64,000 bases of DNA from contig NZ_BEDT01000001.1 in the NCBI RefSeq assembly GCF_002260845.1, forward strand, positions 248,001-312,000, in the 5' to 3' direction. Below are positions 8,131 to 16,987 of the stretch, one piece after another (position 1 is the stretch's first letter; each line of letters begins with the position of its first letter). The translations under genes and the position numbers were made by a program. The notes beneath the pieces are model-generated. The model worked only from the letters and a program-made list of their open reading frames with translations, made no database searches and was not told the DNA's origin. This stretch comes from Pseudolactococcus reticulitermitis. Its GTDB lineage: Bacteria > Bacillota > Bacilli > Lactobacillales > Streptococcaceae.

Positions 8131-9490
8131 TACTTTCTCCAATCTTGGTCATGGCTTTGACCTTGTTCAGGGTTTCCTGATACTCGTTTTCTGGGATGCT
8201 GTCAAAGACGATGCCTGCGCCTGCTTGTGCGTGTGCCTTGCCGTCTTTGAGCACCATGGTTCTCAGGGCGATGGCGAAATCCATGTCCGAGTTACTTGAT
8301 AAGTAGCCGATGGCGCCTGCATAGATGCCGCGTTTTGTTTTTTCTAACTCGTAAATGCGTTGCATGGCACGGATTTTCGGTGCGCCTGATACGGTGCCTG
8401 CTGGCAAGGTTGATTTGAGGGCGTCTAGACTAGACACGGTGTCCAAGAGCTCGCCCTTAACGACGCTCGTCAGATGCATGACGTAGCGGAAATACTCAAC
8501 TTCCATGTATTTGGTCACTTTGACCGTACCAACCTTGGAAATTTTGCCAATATCGTTGCGACCGAGGTCGACCAGCATGCGGTGCTCTGCGACTTCTTTT
8601 TCATCACCTAATAAATCTTTTGATAAGGCATCATCTTCTGCCTCATCAGTACCACGCGGGCGTGTGCCCGCAATCGGATTGGTCGTGACGACGCCATTTT
8701 TAACGGATACAAGGCTCTCAGGACTCGCCCCCATGATTTGATAATCGCCAAAATCTAGAAAATACAGGTAATTTGACGGATTAGTCAGGCGCAGATTCCG
8801 ATAATAGTCAAAGGGATTACCCGTAATCTGGCTCGTCAAGCGCTGGCTGAGAACGATTTGGAACATATCGCCATTTTTGATGTAGGTCTGCGCCTGCTCA
8901 ACCATCCCCATAAAATCAGCCTTTGCCGTATTACTTTTGAACGATAAAGGATTGAGTTTGACCGTTTCAAACTCATGTTTATGCGGCCGCGTCAAGTTTG
9001 ACAGCACCAAATCCATGGCTAATTGCTGATCAAGCGCCGAGCGTTCGCTATAAATATCTGCCTCAACAATGGTAATCTGCTCCTTTTTATGGTCAAAAAT
9101 CAAATAAGACTCATACAGAAAAAAATGCAAGTCTGGCGTCCCAATCACGTCCTCAGGAATTTGCCCGATATTTTCATAGAGGGAAATGGTGTCATAACTC
9201 ACAAAACCGATAGCGCCACCCGTAAACGGTAGGCTTGACGCCTCTGTATTTTTAACCGTCAGCTTCCCCAGATAATCGAGTGGATCACCCGTTTTGACCT
9301 GCCCATTATCCGTCAGCACCCCATTTTCAAACTTAATTTCATGCACAGGATTGTAGGCAATCATAGAATACCGCGAATTTTCCTTCTCCCGCGGAATAGA
9401 TTCCAAAATCAGCTTGTGTTGCAACTCCAAGCGTAAATACGCCAAAATCGGTGTGATAATATCTGCATTAATCGTTTTTTTTAAAGTCAT
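8114..9490 (-). CDS. trpE: anthranilate synthase component I
   Basis: Encodes 458 residues. It converts chorismate and ammonia to anthranilate. The N-terminal tryptophan-feedback motif appears as LILESIPRE. The chorismate-binding domain carries GTRPRGTDEAED, DLGRNDIGK and LPAGTVSGAPKIRAM. The start is set at ATG 9490: the longer open frame upstream is the T-box terminator hairpin read as protein. The ribosome-binding site is weak. It is the first structural gene of the operon. Confidence 0.96.
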   Translation of the reverse strand: MTLKKTINADIITPILAYLRLELQHKLILESIPREKENSRYSMIAYNPVHEIKFENGVLTDNGQVKTGDPLDYLGKLTVKNTEASSLPFTGGAIGFVSYDTISLYENIGQIPEDVIGTPDLHFFLYESYLIFDHKKEQITIVEADIYSERSALDQQLAMDLVLSNLTRPHKHEFETVKLNPLSFKSNTAKADFMGMVEQAQTYIKNGDMFQIVLSQRLTSQITGNPFDYYRNLRLTNPSNYLYFLDFGDYQIMGASPESLVSVKNGVVTTNPIAGTRPRGTDEAEDDALSKDLLGDEKEVAEHRMLVDLGRNDIGKISKVGTVKVTKYMEVEYFRYVMHLTSVVKGELLDTVSSLDALKSTLPAGTVSGAPKIRAMQRIYELEKTKRGIYAGAIGYLSSNSDMDFAIALRTMVLKDGKAHAQAGAGIVFDSIPENEYQETLNKVKAMTKIGESNDFIS

Positions 9491-9509
9491 AAACTTACGC
9501 TTTCTATAG

Positions 9510-9547
9510 AAAAAGTCCTCGACGAAATTGAACATTTCGTCGAGGAC
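9510..9547 (-). terminator. T-box leader terminator ahead of trpE
   Basis: A 14-bp perfect stem (9534-9547 with 9515-9528) is followed on the minus strand by TTTTT, 20 bases before trpE. It is the off-state hairpin of the T-box switch. Confidence 0.92.
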
Positions 9548-9801
9548 GTTATCACACGCGGTGCCACCTCAATTTGTAGCGAAAAAACCTATCTGAAATA
9601 GTCTTTCTCTATATCTCGTCTCCCTCAAGCAAGGGATTGTGCGATATCGGGCACCCACGTGATTCTTATCGTTTCGAATCAAGATTGAACTAAGTCTAAG
9701 TTAGCTCACACATCGCAGCCCATTCACGTGATCGAACTCTTGTCTCGCAATCACCGACAAGTCCCTGAAAGTCCTAATATCCCGCTACTTCTTCTGCTAT
9801 T
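9510..9801 (-). promoter_or_regulatory. T-box riboswitch, predicted tRNA-Trp specific
   Basis: The conserved T-box AGGTGGCACCGCGT is at 9556-9569 on the minus strand, just before the terminator that it can disrupt. Upstream is a long stem I. Its specifier bulge reads GAATGG, with the UGG tryptophan codon at 9722-9720. Uncharged tRNA-Trp should bind the specifier and antiterminator and allow transcription of all genes down to trpA, including the inserted ones. Folding was done by eye. Confidence 0.92.
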
Positions 9802-9807
9802 GTTTTA

Positions 9808-9836
9808 ATTTTACGATTATTCTGACAAGTTGTCAA
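9808..9836 (-). promoter_or_regulatory. trp operon promoter
   Basis: On the minus strand TTGACA (9836-9831) and TAAAAT (9813-9808) are separated by 17 bases, placing the start of the T-box leader near 9801. Confidence 0.9.
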
Positions 9837-9872
9837 GCGGAAAAAACTTATTTTTCAAAGTATTTTGAAAAA

Positions 9873-11981
9873 TTACTTCACCCGCAGCAAGCGAATGCCA
9901 TTCAAGGTCACGATTATCGTTGCGCCCATATCGGCTAAAATCGCCAGCCAAAGCGTCAACCAGCCTGGAATAACCAATAGCAAAGCAATGACTTTCAAAA
10001 TCAATGAGAAAGTAATATTTTGTTTAATCGTGCGTAGCGTCCTGCGGCTCAGTCTGACAATAAAAGGGAGTTTAGCCAAATCATCACCCATTAACGTGAC
10101 ATCCGCTGTCTCCAAAGCAGTATCCGTCCCTGCCACACCCATCGCGATACCAACATTTGCCAGTGCTAAAGCTGGTGCATCATTTACACCGTCGCCGACC
10201 ATGGCAACATGTTCAAATCTTCTTTGGAGGGTCTGAATCTCTTGTAATTTATCTGCTGGCATGAGCTCCGCCTTGACCGATGAAACCCCGACTTCTCGAC
10301 CAATCTGTTCTGCCGTAGCTTGATTATCTCCTGTCAGCATGACCGTTGTCTTGATGCCTAGCGACTGTAGCGCCTCTATAGCTTGACGACTGGTTGGACG
10401 AACCGTGTCCCGCATGGCAATCATGGCTAGAACTTGCTCACTTGTCCCAAAACAAATGACTGTTTTACTTTCTTGGTGAAATTTTTGATAGGTATCAGCT
10501 GTCTCTGAACTTAGCGAAAATAATTTCGAGCTACCGATAAAATAGGTCACACCTGACATATCACCTTGCACACCACGTCCAGTGAGTGATTTAAAATTCT
10601 CAATGGTAATCTTTGTTGCATCAATTCCTCGTTTGTGGCTTTTTGCTAGGATTGCTGAGGCAAGGGGATGTTGGGCATAGCTTTCCAAGGCTGATATTTT
10701 TTGAAGGACATCAGCTTCATCGAGTTGATTATCTACCACGACAAAGTCAGTTACTGTCGGCTGACCTTCTGTTAAAGTACCCGTTTTATCAAAGGCAATG
10801 GCTTGAAGTTTTCCGATTTCTTCTAAATAAATCCCTCCTTTAACCAAGACACCATGACGCGCAGCGTTGCCGATAGCGGATACAATAGAAACTGGGGTCG
10901 AAATCACTAGGGAGCAAGGGCAGCCGACGACTAATACGGACAAGCCTTGGTAGAGCCATCTTTGCCAGTCGCCACCGAAAAATAGGGGTGGCACCACGAC
11001 GATTAAGGTCGCGAGTAAAATGATAAATGGGGTATAAATTTTCGCAAATTTGTCCACAAAAGCCTGAGCTGGGGCTCGTTCGCCTTGTGCCGCTTCGACG
11101 AGCTGGATAATTTTCGCAAGGGTTGTATCTGTTGCACGCTTCGTCACTTGAACTTCAAGGTAGCCAGCCTCGTTTAGCGTTCCCGCAAAAACATCATCTG
11201 AGATTTTTTTATCAACAGGCAAGGCTTCCCCTGTAATGGCGGCTTGATTGACTGTTGAATTGCCTTTGATGACGACGCCATCCATGGCAATTTTTTGACC
11301 GGGTTTAATCAGCATGACATCACCAATTTGAATATCTTGGACGGCGATGGTTTGTTCAAGTTCATGACGCCGAATCGTTGCCACTTTTGGCGCTACCTTG
11401 ATCAAACTTGAAATGGACTGACGCGCACGGTCGCTCGCATAGCTTTCCAGCATTTCACTAATGGCAAAAAGGATGACGACGATCGCACCTTCGGCAAAAT
11501 CGCCAATCAAGGTCGCACCGATAATGGCAATCGTCATCAAGGTTGCCATGGAAAAATCGAGTTTAATGAGGTCTTTGAAGCCTTCTATAAACAGTTCATA
11601 GCCACCGATTAAGATGGCGACAATCAACAGAAGAGGTGTCAGAAAACCTGTTCCTCCCAAGGTCAACTGACTAATAAAAGCCAAAGCAATCAAAACTGCC
11701 GCAATTAATTGATTCCGATTTTCACGCCAAAAAGAAACCGAATCTTGGCTTTCATTGGCACTCATTTCCTCTTCTGGTGCAACTTTGATATGATCAAAAG
11801 CACCTGCTTGTTCAAGTTCAGCAATACTTGCCTGACCGGTAACCGTTAGTTTAGCAGCCCCATAATTCACTTTGGCCTCACGAACACCCTTGAGTGCTTG
11901 AACGTTTTTCTCAAACTTTGCTGAACAACTTGTGCAGGACAGTCCAGTCAGCCGATAGCTATTTGTTTCTTGATTAACCAT
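9873..11981 (-). CDS. cadA: heavy-metal P1B-type ATPase (Cd/Zn/Pb export)
   Basis: Encodes 702 residues, the length of CadA/ZntA pumps. An N-terminal heavy-metal-associated domain carries C16-T-S-C19. The transmembrane metal site is C354-P-C356, the phosphorylated aspartate is D398 in DKTGT, and the HP motif (YAQHPLA), TGDN and [10 protein letters not shown] follow. The CPC motif with a Cys-x-x-Cys domain and an adjacent CadC regulator indicates export of cadmium, zinc or lead rather than copper. Its start overlaps cadC by 8 bases. Copper specificity is disfavoured by the CadC-type cysteine set of its regulator. Confidence 0.93.
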   Translation of the reverse strand: MVNQETNSYRLTGLSCTSCSAKFEKNVQALKGVREAKVNYGAAKLTVTGQASIAELEQAGAFDHIKVAPEEEMSANESQDSVSFWRENRNQLIAAVLIALAFISQLTLGGTGFLTPLLLIVAILIGGYELFIEGFKDLIKLDFSMATLMTIAIIGATLIGDFAEGAIVVILFAISEMLESYASDRARQSISSLIKVAPKVATIRRHELEQTIAVQDIQIGDVMLIKPGQKIAMDGVVIKGNSTVNQAAITGEALPVDKKISDDVFAGTLNEAGYLEVQVTKRATDTTLAKIIQLVEAAQGERAPAQAFVDKFAKIYTPFIILLATLIVVVPPLFFGGDWQRWLYQGLSVLVVGCPCSLVISTPVSIVSAIGNAARHGVLVKGGIYLEEIGKLQAIAFDKTGTLTEGQPTVTDFVVVDNQLDEADVLQKISALESYAQHPLASAILAKSHKRGIDATKITIENFKSLTGRGVQGDMSGVTYFIGSSKLFSLSSETADTYQKFHQESKTVICFGTSEQVLAMIAMRDTVRPTSRQAIEALQSLGIKTTVMLTGDNQATAEQIGREVGVSSVKAELMPADKLQEIQTLQRRFEHVAMVGDGVNDAPALALANVGIAMGVAGTDTALETADVTLMGDDLAKLPFIVRLSRRTLRTIKQNITFSLILKVIALLLVIPGWLTLWLAILADMGATIIVTLNGIRLLRVK

Positions 11982-12339
11982 AAGTCACCACCTCTTTTTC
12001 TGGTGCCACCGCGTCTAAAACAAGTTGCTCAATGACAGGATTATCAAGCTGATAATAAACCATTTTCCCCACTTTTTCATGGGTCAAAATCGATAATTTG
12101 CTTAAAGCACGCAAATGATGCGAAGTCGTCGCAACGCTGGCGCCGATAATTAGGGCAAGATCACAAACACAGAGCTGTTCTTGTTTGGTCAAAGCATATA
12201 AAATCTTAAAGCGGCGCTCATCTGACAAGACTTTAAATAACTGGCTGATGGCAAAAGTATTGTGGGCTGCTAATTCTGCCTGCACAGTCTCTACTTTCTC
12301 CGAATCAAAACATCGGATATCACAAATCGCTTCACTCAT
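11974..12339 (-). CDS. cadC: ArsR/SmtB-family metal-sensing repressor, CadC type
   Basis: Encodes 121 residues. It is a winged-helix repressor released from DNA by Cd, Pb, Bi or Zn. C6, C10, C57 and C59 match the C7, C11, C58 and C60 metal site of staphylococcal CadC. The recognition region is [15 protein letters not shown]. The ATG at 12339 is chosen because GGAG precedes it and the cysteine spacing then fits; longer frames run back through the promoter. A perfect palindrome overlaps the -35 box of its promoter, so the operon should be autoregulated. Confidence 0.93.
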   Translation of the reverse strand: MSEAICDIRCFDSEKVETVQAELAAHNTFAISQLFKVLSDERRFKILYALTKQEQLCVCDLALIIGASVATTSHHLRALSKLSILTHEKVGKMVYYQLDNPVIEQLVLDAVAPEKEVVTYG

Positions 12340-12385
12340 TTTTCCACTCCTATATTCAAACATTGATTTGATTGTTAACACCTCT

Positions 12386-12414
12386 AGTTTAACATAAAGA
12401 AAAAACATATTCAA
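12386..12414 (-). promoter_or_regulatory. cadCA promoter
   Basis: On the minus strand TTGAAT (12414-12409) and TGT-TAAACT (-10 at 12391-12386) are 17 bases apart. The -35 lies inside one arm of the CadC-type palindrome. Confidence 0.82.
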
Positions 12415-12433
12415 ACGAAAGTTTGAATATGTT
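12404..12433 (-). promoter_or_regulatory. CadC operator that also forms the feo terminator
   Basis: Two perfect 13-base arms (12404-12416 and 12421-12433) enclose GAAA. The core TATTCAAAC...GTTTGAATA resembles known CadC operators. Read on the minus strand the same sequence forms a stem followed by TTTT, immediately after the last stop codon of the feo operon, so it can act as terminator too. Confidence 0.85.
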
Positions 12434-12568
12434 TTATTTCATCTGCTCCTTAACCGGACAAGAACAACCGCAATCCTCACAAGCGCCACGCGACTTGATG
12501 AATTTATAGAAGGCATAGCCCGCACCTGCGATAGCTAGAGCAAAAATAATTAAAGTTTGGAGATTCAT
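12434..12568 (-). CDS. FeoB-associated Cys-rich membrane protein (44 residues)
   Basis: A short gene whose ATG overlaps the feoB stop (ATGA). It has one membrane helix near residues 5-22, a lysine/arginine stop, and then the cluster C30-E-D-C33-G-C35-S-C37-P at the C-terminus. This matches the small FeoB-associated Cys-rich family often encoded directly after feoB in Firmicutes; its role in ferrous iron uptake is not settled. The stop abuts the operator/terminator palindrome. Small genes like this are easily missed, but position, topology and cysteine pattern all agree. Confidence 0.88.
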   Translation of the reverse strand: MNLQTLIIFALAIAGAGYAFYKFIKSRGACEDCGCSCPVKEQMK

Positions 12569-14667
12569 GCAGTCACACTTTCTGAAAGTTGAGGTGCTTG
12601 ATAAACTGGTTTTCTAAAGACAAAGTAACAAGCAAGCAACAGTGATAAAACGGCTAAAAAAGTTGAGATATTGACTTGACCTGTGGCAATCGTCCTACCA
12701 ATTTGATAGACGATAAAACTGATGATATAGGCAATCGCACACTGGAAACCAACCGCAATCCCTGTCCATTTTGCCGTTCCCATTTCACGATAGATGGCAC
12801 CGATTGCTGCAAAACACGGCGCACAGAGTAGGTTAAACAAGAGTAGCGTATAAGCTGACAGCGCTGTAAAATTACTTTGCATAGCAGTATTTAAAGCCGC
12901 GCCACCCTTGGCGTGATACAGCACGCCCATGGTCGAAACGAGCGTTTCTTTGGCAAGTAAACCTGTAAAAGTTGAAACCGTCGCCTGCCAAGAGGTCCAG
13001 CCTAGCGGTGCAAAAATCGGCATAATCAGTTTGCCAATCCCTGCTAAAATAGATTGCTCCGTGTCCACAACCTGCAAACGGAAATTGAAAGTCGTTAAGA
13101 ACCACAGCAAGATGGTCATGGCAAGGATAATCGTGCCCGCACGCTTGATAAAGCTCAATCCCTTATCCAAGGCATAACGTAAGACATTTGACCATTTAGG
13201 CAGATGGTAGTTTGGCAACTCCATGATAAAGGGGGTAACTGAGCCACCTAATAGTTTGGTCTTTTTCAGCATAATCCCGCTAATGACAATCGTAAAGATA
13301 CCAACGAAATAAGCACTTGGCGCAATCAAGGAATTATTAGGGAATAGCGAGCCAGCGACCAAGGCGATAATCGGTAACTTAGCGGAACACGGCATGAACG
13401 TTGTCACCATAATCGTAATCCGACGGTCTCGTTCATTTTCAATCGTCCGTGACGCCATGACGCCCGGAATCCCACACCCAGTCGCAATCAGCATCGGAAT
13501 AAAGGATTTACCAGATAGACCAAAGCGCCGGAAAATCCTATCCATGACGAAGGCCACCCGACTCATATAGCCTGAATCTTCCAGAATGCCCAAACAGATA
13601 AAGAGGACGAAAATTTGTGGGACGAAACCAAGGACAGCGCCGACACCCGCGATAATCCCATCCAAAATCAAACTCTGCCCAATCGGTGCAATCTTTAAAA
13701 AGTCAAGCACATTTTGTGCATATTGCGGCACAATTTCGCCAAATAATTTCTCATTGACAAAATCTGTCCCCATAGTCCCAACCGTTTGGATACTGACATA
13801 GTAAACTGCCCACATCACAAAAAGGAAAAACGGTAGCCCAAAACGGCGTGATGTCACAAATTGGTCAATCTTATCTGACACATTTAGCCGAATGCCTTGT
13901 GTCCGACTTTCGACCATATCAGCCAAAGTCGTCAGATATTGGTAGCGCTCATTGACAACAATGCTTTGTCGGTCATCCAAAAAAATATCTTCTGCAATCG
14001 CAATAATGTCTAAGACTTCCTCAGCTTGTCTTGCTGATAAAGCAAGGCGTTCAAGTATTTTTTCGTCATTTTCAAAGACCTTAATGAGCTCAAAGCGGTT
14101 GGTGACGTGCGTGACATCAGAAAGTTCCGTTAAACTCGCCTCAAAGCGTTCATCATAATGGAGTTGGACTTGTGGCGCCCTTGCTTTTTGACTCTGGGTA
14201 ACCAAGGTATCAAAGCCCTGATTTTTAAGGGCAGAGATATTGACAACGGGGACACCTAGTGAATAAGACAGTTTTTCCGTGTCAATGAAGATGTTCTGTT
14301 TTACCAGCAAATCGGTCATGTTGAGGGCGATGACAACGGGTTTTCCAATCTCAATCAACTGGGTTGTCAGATAGAGATTACGCTCAATATTCGTGGCATC
14401 CACGAGGTTGATGACAACATCGTAATCATCAGACAGTAGATAATCTCGGGTGACATTTTCTTCTGGCGTGAAAGGCGATAGGGAGTAAATCCCCGGTAAA
14501 TCCTGAATGATAATTGACTTATCTTTGACGTATTTCCCTGATTTTCGCTCGACGGTCACGCCCGGCCAGTTGCCGACATACTGATTCGAGCCTGTCAATA
14601 AATTAAAAGTCGAGGTCTTACCCGAGTTGGGATTGCCGACCAGCGCAAATCGTTTATTTTCAGTCAT
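12565..14667 (-). CDS. feoB: ferrous iron transporter FeoB
   Basis: Encodes 700 residues. The N-terminal G domain shows G1 GNPNSGKTS at 11-19, G3 DLPG and G4 NMTD, followed by the helical GDI region. The C-terminal half carries the two Gate motifs (CGIPGVMASRT and CAPCFAAIGAI) and about eight or more membrane segments. It imports Fe(II) across the cytoplasmic membrane. It overlaps feoA by 8 bases and the small downstream gene by 4, forming one translational unit. Confidence 0.96.
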   Translation of the reverse strand: MTENKRFALVGNPNSGKTSTFNLLTGSNQYVGNWPGVTVERKSGKYVKDKSIIIQDLPGIYSLSPFTPEENVTRDYLLSDDYDVVINLVDATNIERNLYLTTQLIEIGKPVVIALNMTDLLVKQNIFIDTEKLSYSLGVPVVNISALKNQGFDTLVTQSQKARAPQVQLHYDERFEASLTELSDVTHVTNRFELIKVFENDEKILERLALSARQAEEVLDIIAIAEDIFLDDRQSIVVNERYQYLTTLADMVESRTQGIRLNVSDKIDQFVTSRRFGLPFFLFVMWAVYYVSIQTVGTMGTDFVNEKLFGEIVPQYAQNVLDFLKIAPIGQSLILDGIIAGVGAVLGFVPQIFVLFICLGILEDSGYMSRVAFVMDRIFRRFGLSGKSFIPMLIATGCGIPGVMASRTIENERDRRITIMVTTFMPCSAKLPIIALVAGSLFPNNSLIAPSAYFVGIFTIVISGIMLKKTKLLGGSVTPFIMELPNYHLPKWSNVLRYALDKGLSFIKRAGTIILAMTILLWFLTTFNFRLQVVDTEQSILAGIGKLIMPIFAPLGWTSWQATVSTFTGLLAKETLVSTMGVLYHAKGGAALNTAMQSNFTALSAYTLLLFNLLCAPCFAAIGAIYREMGTAKWTGIAVGFQCAIAYIISFIVYQIGRTIATGQVNISTFLAVLSLLLACYFVFRKPVYQAPQLSESVTA

Positions 14668-15154
14668 TTTCTAGTACGCTCACTTCCACTTTTTCCGCCT
14701 CATTTTTACGCAGGGTCAGTTCGTATCCTCTGACGTGCAATTCCATCGGGTCGCCCAATGGTGCGACTTTTCTAACAAAGAGACGTGTCCCACGTGTCAC
14801 CCCCATGTCCAGCAGGCGGCGTTTGATTGCTGCCTCAGCAGGATCTGACGGATGCGCCACGGCAATACTGATGACCATAGCCATCTGACCTGGTTTGACG
14901 GATGATAACTTGACTAAGTCACCATGACCAACCATTTTTTTAGATAAGGCGATATTTTCCAAAATGGTATTGTCTAGCGCAACGCGGGAATTGTGAATGA
15001 GAATGACGCCATTATGCTTGTCACGATTCATCACGGCAACACGGGCATTTTTGACAAAACCTAAGTTTTGGAGATGCTTTCTACTATCGGGGTCGCCCTT
15101 TATTTCTGAAACAAAATAGGTTTGCTTCAGAGGACAGCTGGTTAAAGTTATCAT
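14660..15154 (-). CDS. feoA: FeoA protein with two FeoA domains
   Basis: Encodes 164 residues, about twice the usual 75-80. Residues 1-72 and about 80-160 each fit an SH3-like FeoA domain; the second (LSSVKPGQMAMV...RRLLDMGVTRGTRL) is the more canonical, while the first keeps LQNLGFVKNARV. It is a cytosolic partner of FeoB. The duplication in one chain may let it occupy two sites of FeoB oligomers, but that is inference. A strong extended -10 lies about 110 bases upstream. Confidence 0.92.
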   Translation of the reverse strand: MITLTSCPLKQTYFVSEIKGDPDSRKHLQNLGFVKNARVAVMNRDKHNGVILIHNSRVALDNTILENIALSKKMVGHGDLVKLSSVKPGQMAMVISIAVAHPSDPAEAAIKRRLLDMGVTRGTRLFVRKVAPLGDPMELHVRGYELTLRKNEAEKVEVSVLEND

Positions 15155-15263
15155 ATTTGTCTTTTTGAGTAGCCTTCATTTTAAAAGAGACCACTCAATT
15201 CCTTTCAAATTTTAGTCCCTAACAGATTTCAAGATAATGTACAAATGATTTGATTATAAATTT

Positions 15264-15272
15264 ATTATAGCA
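15264..15272 (-). promoter_or_regulatory. feoAB promoter, extended -10
   Basis: On the minus strand TGCTATAAT lies 110 bases before feoA. Between it and feoA is TTAGGGACTAA, a small inverted repeat that might bind a DtxR/MntR-type metal repressor; that part is speculative. Confidence 0.65.
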
Positions 15273-15329
15273 CAAAAAGTAAAAGGTTTTGGACATAAAT
15301 TGAAAAAAATATTGATATTTTTCAGCAAA

Positions 15330-15361
15330 AATAAAAAAATCGAGCATTTTACTCGATTTTT
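15330..15361 (-). terminator. infC-rpmI-rplT terminator
   Basis: Arms 15352-15361 and 15335-15344 (AAAAATCGAG with CTCGATTTTT) are followed by a T-rich tract on the minus strand, 10 bases after the rplT stop. Confidence 0.9.
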
Positions 15362-15371
15362 GAGTCGCTAA

Positions 15372-15731
15372 TTATTTAGCCAAAGCTTTTTTAGAAGCAT
15401 CAGCCAAAGCTGCGAAAGCTGCTGCATCATTAACTGCAAGGTCAGCTAACATTTTACGGTTAACTTCGATTTCAGCTAATTTCAAACCGTGCATCAATTT
15501 AGAATATGACAATCCATTGATACGTGCAGCTGCATTGATACGTGCAATCCACAATTTACGGAAATCACGTTTCTTTTGACGACGGTCACGGAACGCATAG
15601 TTATATGAGTTCATGACCTGTTCTTTGGCAGTACGGAACAAAGTATGTTTTGCACCATAGTAACCTTTCGCAAGTTTCAGTACACGTTTACGACGTTTGC
15701 GGCTTACGACGCCACCTTTAACACGAGCCAT
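15372..15731 (-). CDS. rplT: 50S ribosomal protein L20
   Basis: Encodes 119 residues. It is a primary assembly protein of the 50S subunit and, in Bacilli, often represses its own operon by binding the leader. The N-terminal basic tail ([23 protein letters not shown]) and the globular part ([20 protein letters not shown]) are unmistakable. It is the last gene of the classic infC-rpmI-rplT set. The ATG at 15731 has a GGAG site. Confidence 0.98.
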   Translation of the reverse strand: MARVKGGVVSRKRRKRVLKLAKGYYGAKHTLFRTAKEQVMNSYNYAFRDRRQKKRDFRKLWIARINAAARINGLSYSKLMHGLKLAEIEVNRKMLADLAVNDAAAFAALADASKKALAK

Positions 15732-15790
15732 TTATAGTTCTCCTTATTATATCTTAGTTTAATGTAGTCTATGCTTGATTCAGGTCTCTA

Positions 15791-15991
15791 TTATTTAAGA
15801 GAGTAAACCATTTTACGGATACGTTTGTAGTCACCAGTTGATACCATACCAGCTTTACGAAGGTGACGACGTTGTTTTTTAGTTTTCCCGTGGAAACGGT
15901 GGCTTGTATAGGCTTTAAAACGTTTCAATCCTCCAGAACCAGTCCGTTTAAAACGTTTTGCTGAAGCGCGGTGTGATTTTTGTTTTGGCAT
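15791..15991 (-). CDS. rpmI: 50S ribosomal protein L35
   Basis: Encodes 66 residues, the normal length. The sequence [20 protein letters not shown] and the basic [13 protein letters not shown] segment are standard for L35. It sits between infC and rplT with short gaps and is surely cotranscribed with them. Confidence 0.98.
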   Translation of the reverse strand: MPKQKSHRASAKRFKRTGSGGLKRFKAYTSHRFHGKTKKQRRHLRKAGMVSTGDYKRIRKMVYSLK

Positions 15992-16019
15992 TTCTCAAAT
16001 CTCCTCTAAAATTTTAGTA

Positions 16020-16541
16020 TTATTTCTTTTTCTCGCCTGGTGCCAATTGCATAAACATTTGACGCCCATCCATTTTGGCACGTTGTTCAACGTGGGCAAT
16101 GTCTTGGGTTGCGATAACGAAATCGTCCAAGACTTTTTGACCAACTTCTTTATGGGTAATCATCCGACCTTTGAAGCGGATAGAAACCTTAACTTTGTTA
16201 CCTTTTTCAAGGAATTTAGTTGCTTGACGTAATTTTGTATCAAAGTCATTTTGGTCAATAACTGGAGACAAACGAACTTCTTTGACTGTCACGACAGCCT
16301 GATTTTTCTTTTGTTCTTTCAGTTTTTTCTTTTGCTCAAACTTGAATTTTGTAAAATCCATAATTTTGGCAACAGGCGGTGTCGCTTGTGCTGAAATCAA
16401 CACTAAGTCCATATCTAGATCCATGGCTTGATTCAGCGCATCACGTGTCGGTGTAATCCCGAGTTGGTCACCATCTGCCGAGATCAAACGAACTTCGCTT
16501 GCACGAATCGCCTGATTCATTGTAACTCTTTCTCTTGCTAT
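16020..16541 (-). CDS. infC: translation initiation factor IF-3, probable ATA start
   Basis: IF-3 checks the start codon and initiator tRNA on the 30S subunit. The first ATG (16520) gives 166 residues but has no ribosome-binding site at proper distance. Seven codons upstream, in frame, is ATA (16541-16539), placed 7 bases after AAGGAG (16554-16549). Starting there adds IARERVT and aligns without gaps to streptococcal IF-3 N-termini (IAKKDLFINDEIRVREVRL). IF-3 genes commonly use rare AUU, AUC or AUA starts for autoregulation. The codon before it is ATC, also possible. The C-terminal domain ([28 protein letters not shown]) is intact. Confidence 0.93.
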   Translation of the reverse strand: MARERVTMNQAIRASEVRLISADGDQLGITPTRDALNQAMDLDMDLVLISAQATPPVAKIMDFTKFKFEQKKKLKEQKKNQAVVTVKEVRLSPVIDQNDFDTKLRQATKFLEKGNKVKVSIRFKGRMITHKEVGQKVLDDFVIATQDIAHVEQRAKMDGRQMFMQLAPGEKKK

Positions 16542-16554
16542 GATTGTTCTCCTT

Positions 16555-16846
16555 GTCTTAAAGATGTTGAGGCGACTGCCCTAAATCGTAGAAAATTAGG
16601 GTTTTGCCGTAAGCAAACAGCGTTTGCGCGGACAAAACATCTATTTTCATAGATTTAAGGAGCCGAAACTCAATTACTGTAAATGTTCTGCTGACTAAAC
16701 GAGCCAACTTCTTCATTGAAAAACAAAACGGACTTTCCGTAGAAAGCCCGCTATAAATCAACTCTAAATTCAGAGAATAAATTCATTTCCATGCCAAGTA
16801 GCTTACGCAATATTGGCGAGAAAGCGGGGGCTTTCTGCTTTTCAAC
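16555..16846 (-). ncRNA. structured infC leader, candidate L20-type autoregulatory leader
   Basis: About 300 untranslated bases lie between the promoter and infC. They contain a Rho-independent terminator (16721-16750) and further hairpins nearer the gene, for example CCCTAA...TTTAGGG within 16581-16604 and GCAAAC...GTTTGC. Attenuated leaders in front of infC-rpmI-rplT are known in Bacilli, where L20 binding favours termination. Assignment to a particular Rfam family was not tested. Confidence 0.6.
16721..16750 (-). terminator. terminator hairpin within the infC leader
   Basis: On the minus strand CGGGCTTTC pairs with GAAAGTCCG (one G-U) across a 3-base loop and is followed by TTTTGTTTTT. 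It lies about 180 bases before infC, so it must be a conditional terminator. Confidence 0.75.
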
Positions 16847-16852
16847 TTCTCT

Positions 16853-16882
16853 AGTATAGCATAATTTTTGGGATTAAGTCAA
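16853..16882 (-). promoter_or_regulatory. infC operon promoter
   Basis: On the minus strand TTGACT (16882-16877) and TGC-TATACT (-10 at 16858-16853) are 18 bases apart. Confidence 0.85.
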
Positions 16883-16937
16883 TAGATTTTGCTTAATTAA
16901 TTTTATTTTATGATTCCATGCCAAACTGACCAATATC

Positions 16938-16970
16938 AAAAGTCGTAAAACTGCTTGTTTCACGACTTTT
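16938..16970 (-). terminator. mnmG terminator
   Basis: Near-perfect 14-base arms (16957-16970 and 16938-16951, AAAAGTCGTGAAAC on the minus strand) end in TTTT, shortly after the mnmG stop. Confidence 0.8.
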
Positions 16971-16987
16971 TCATCTATTTAAGTAGT

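Noticed and set aside
9491-9535. N-terminal extension of TrpE (MFNFVEDFF...)
   Set aside because: Those codons are the T-box terminator hairpin; the ATG at 9490 gives the normal TrpE start.
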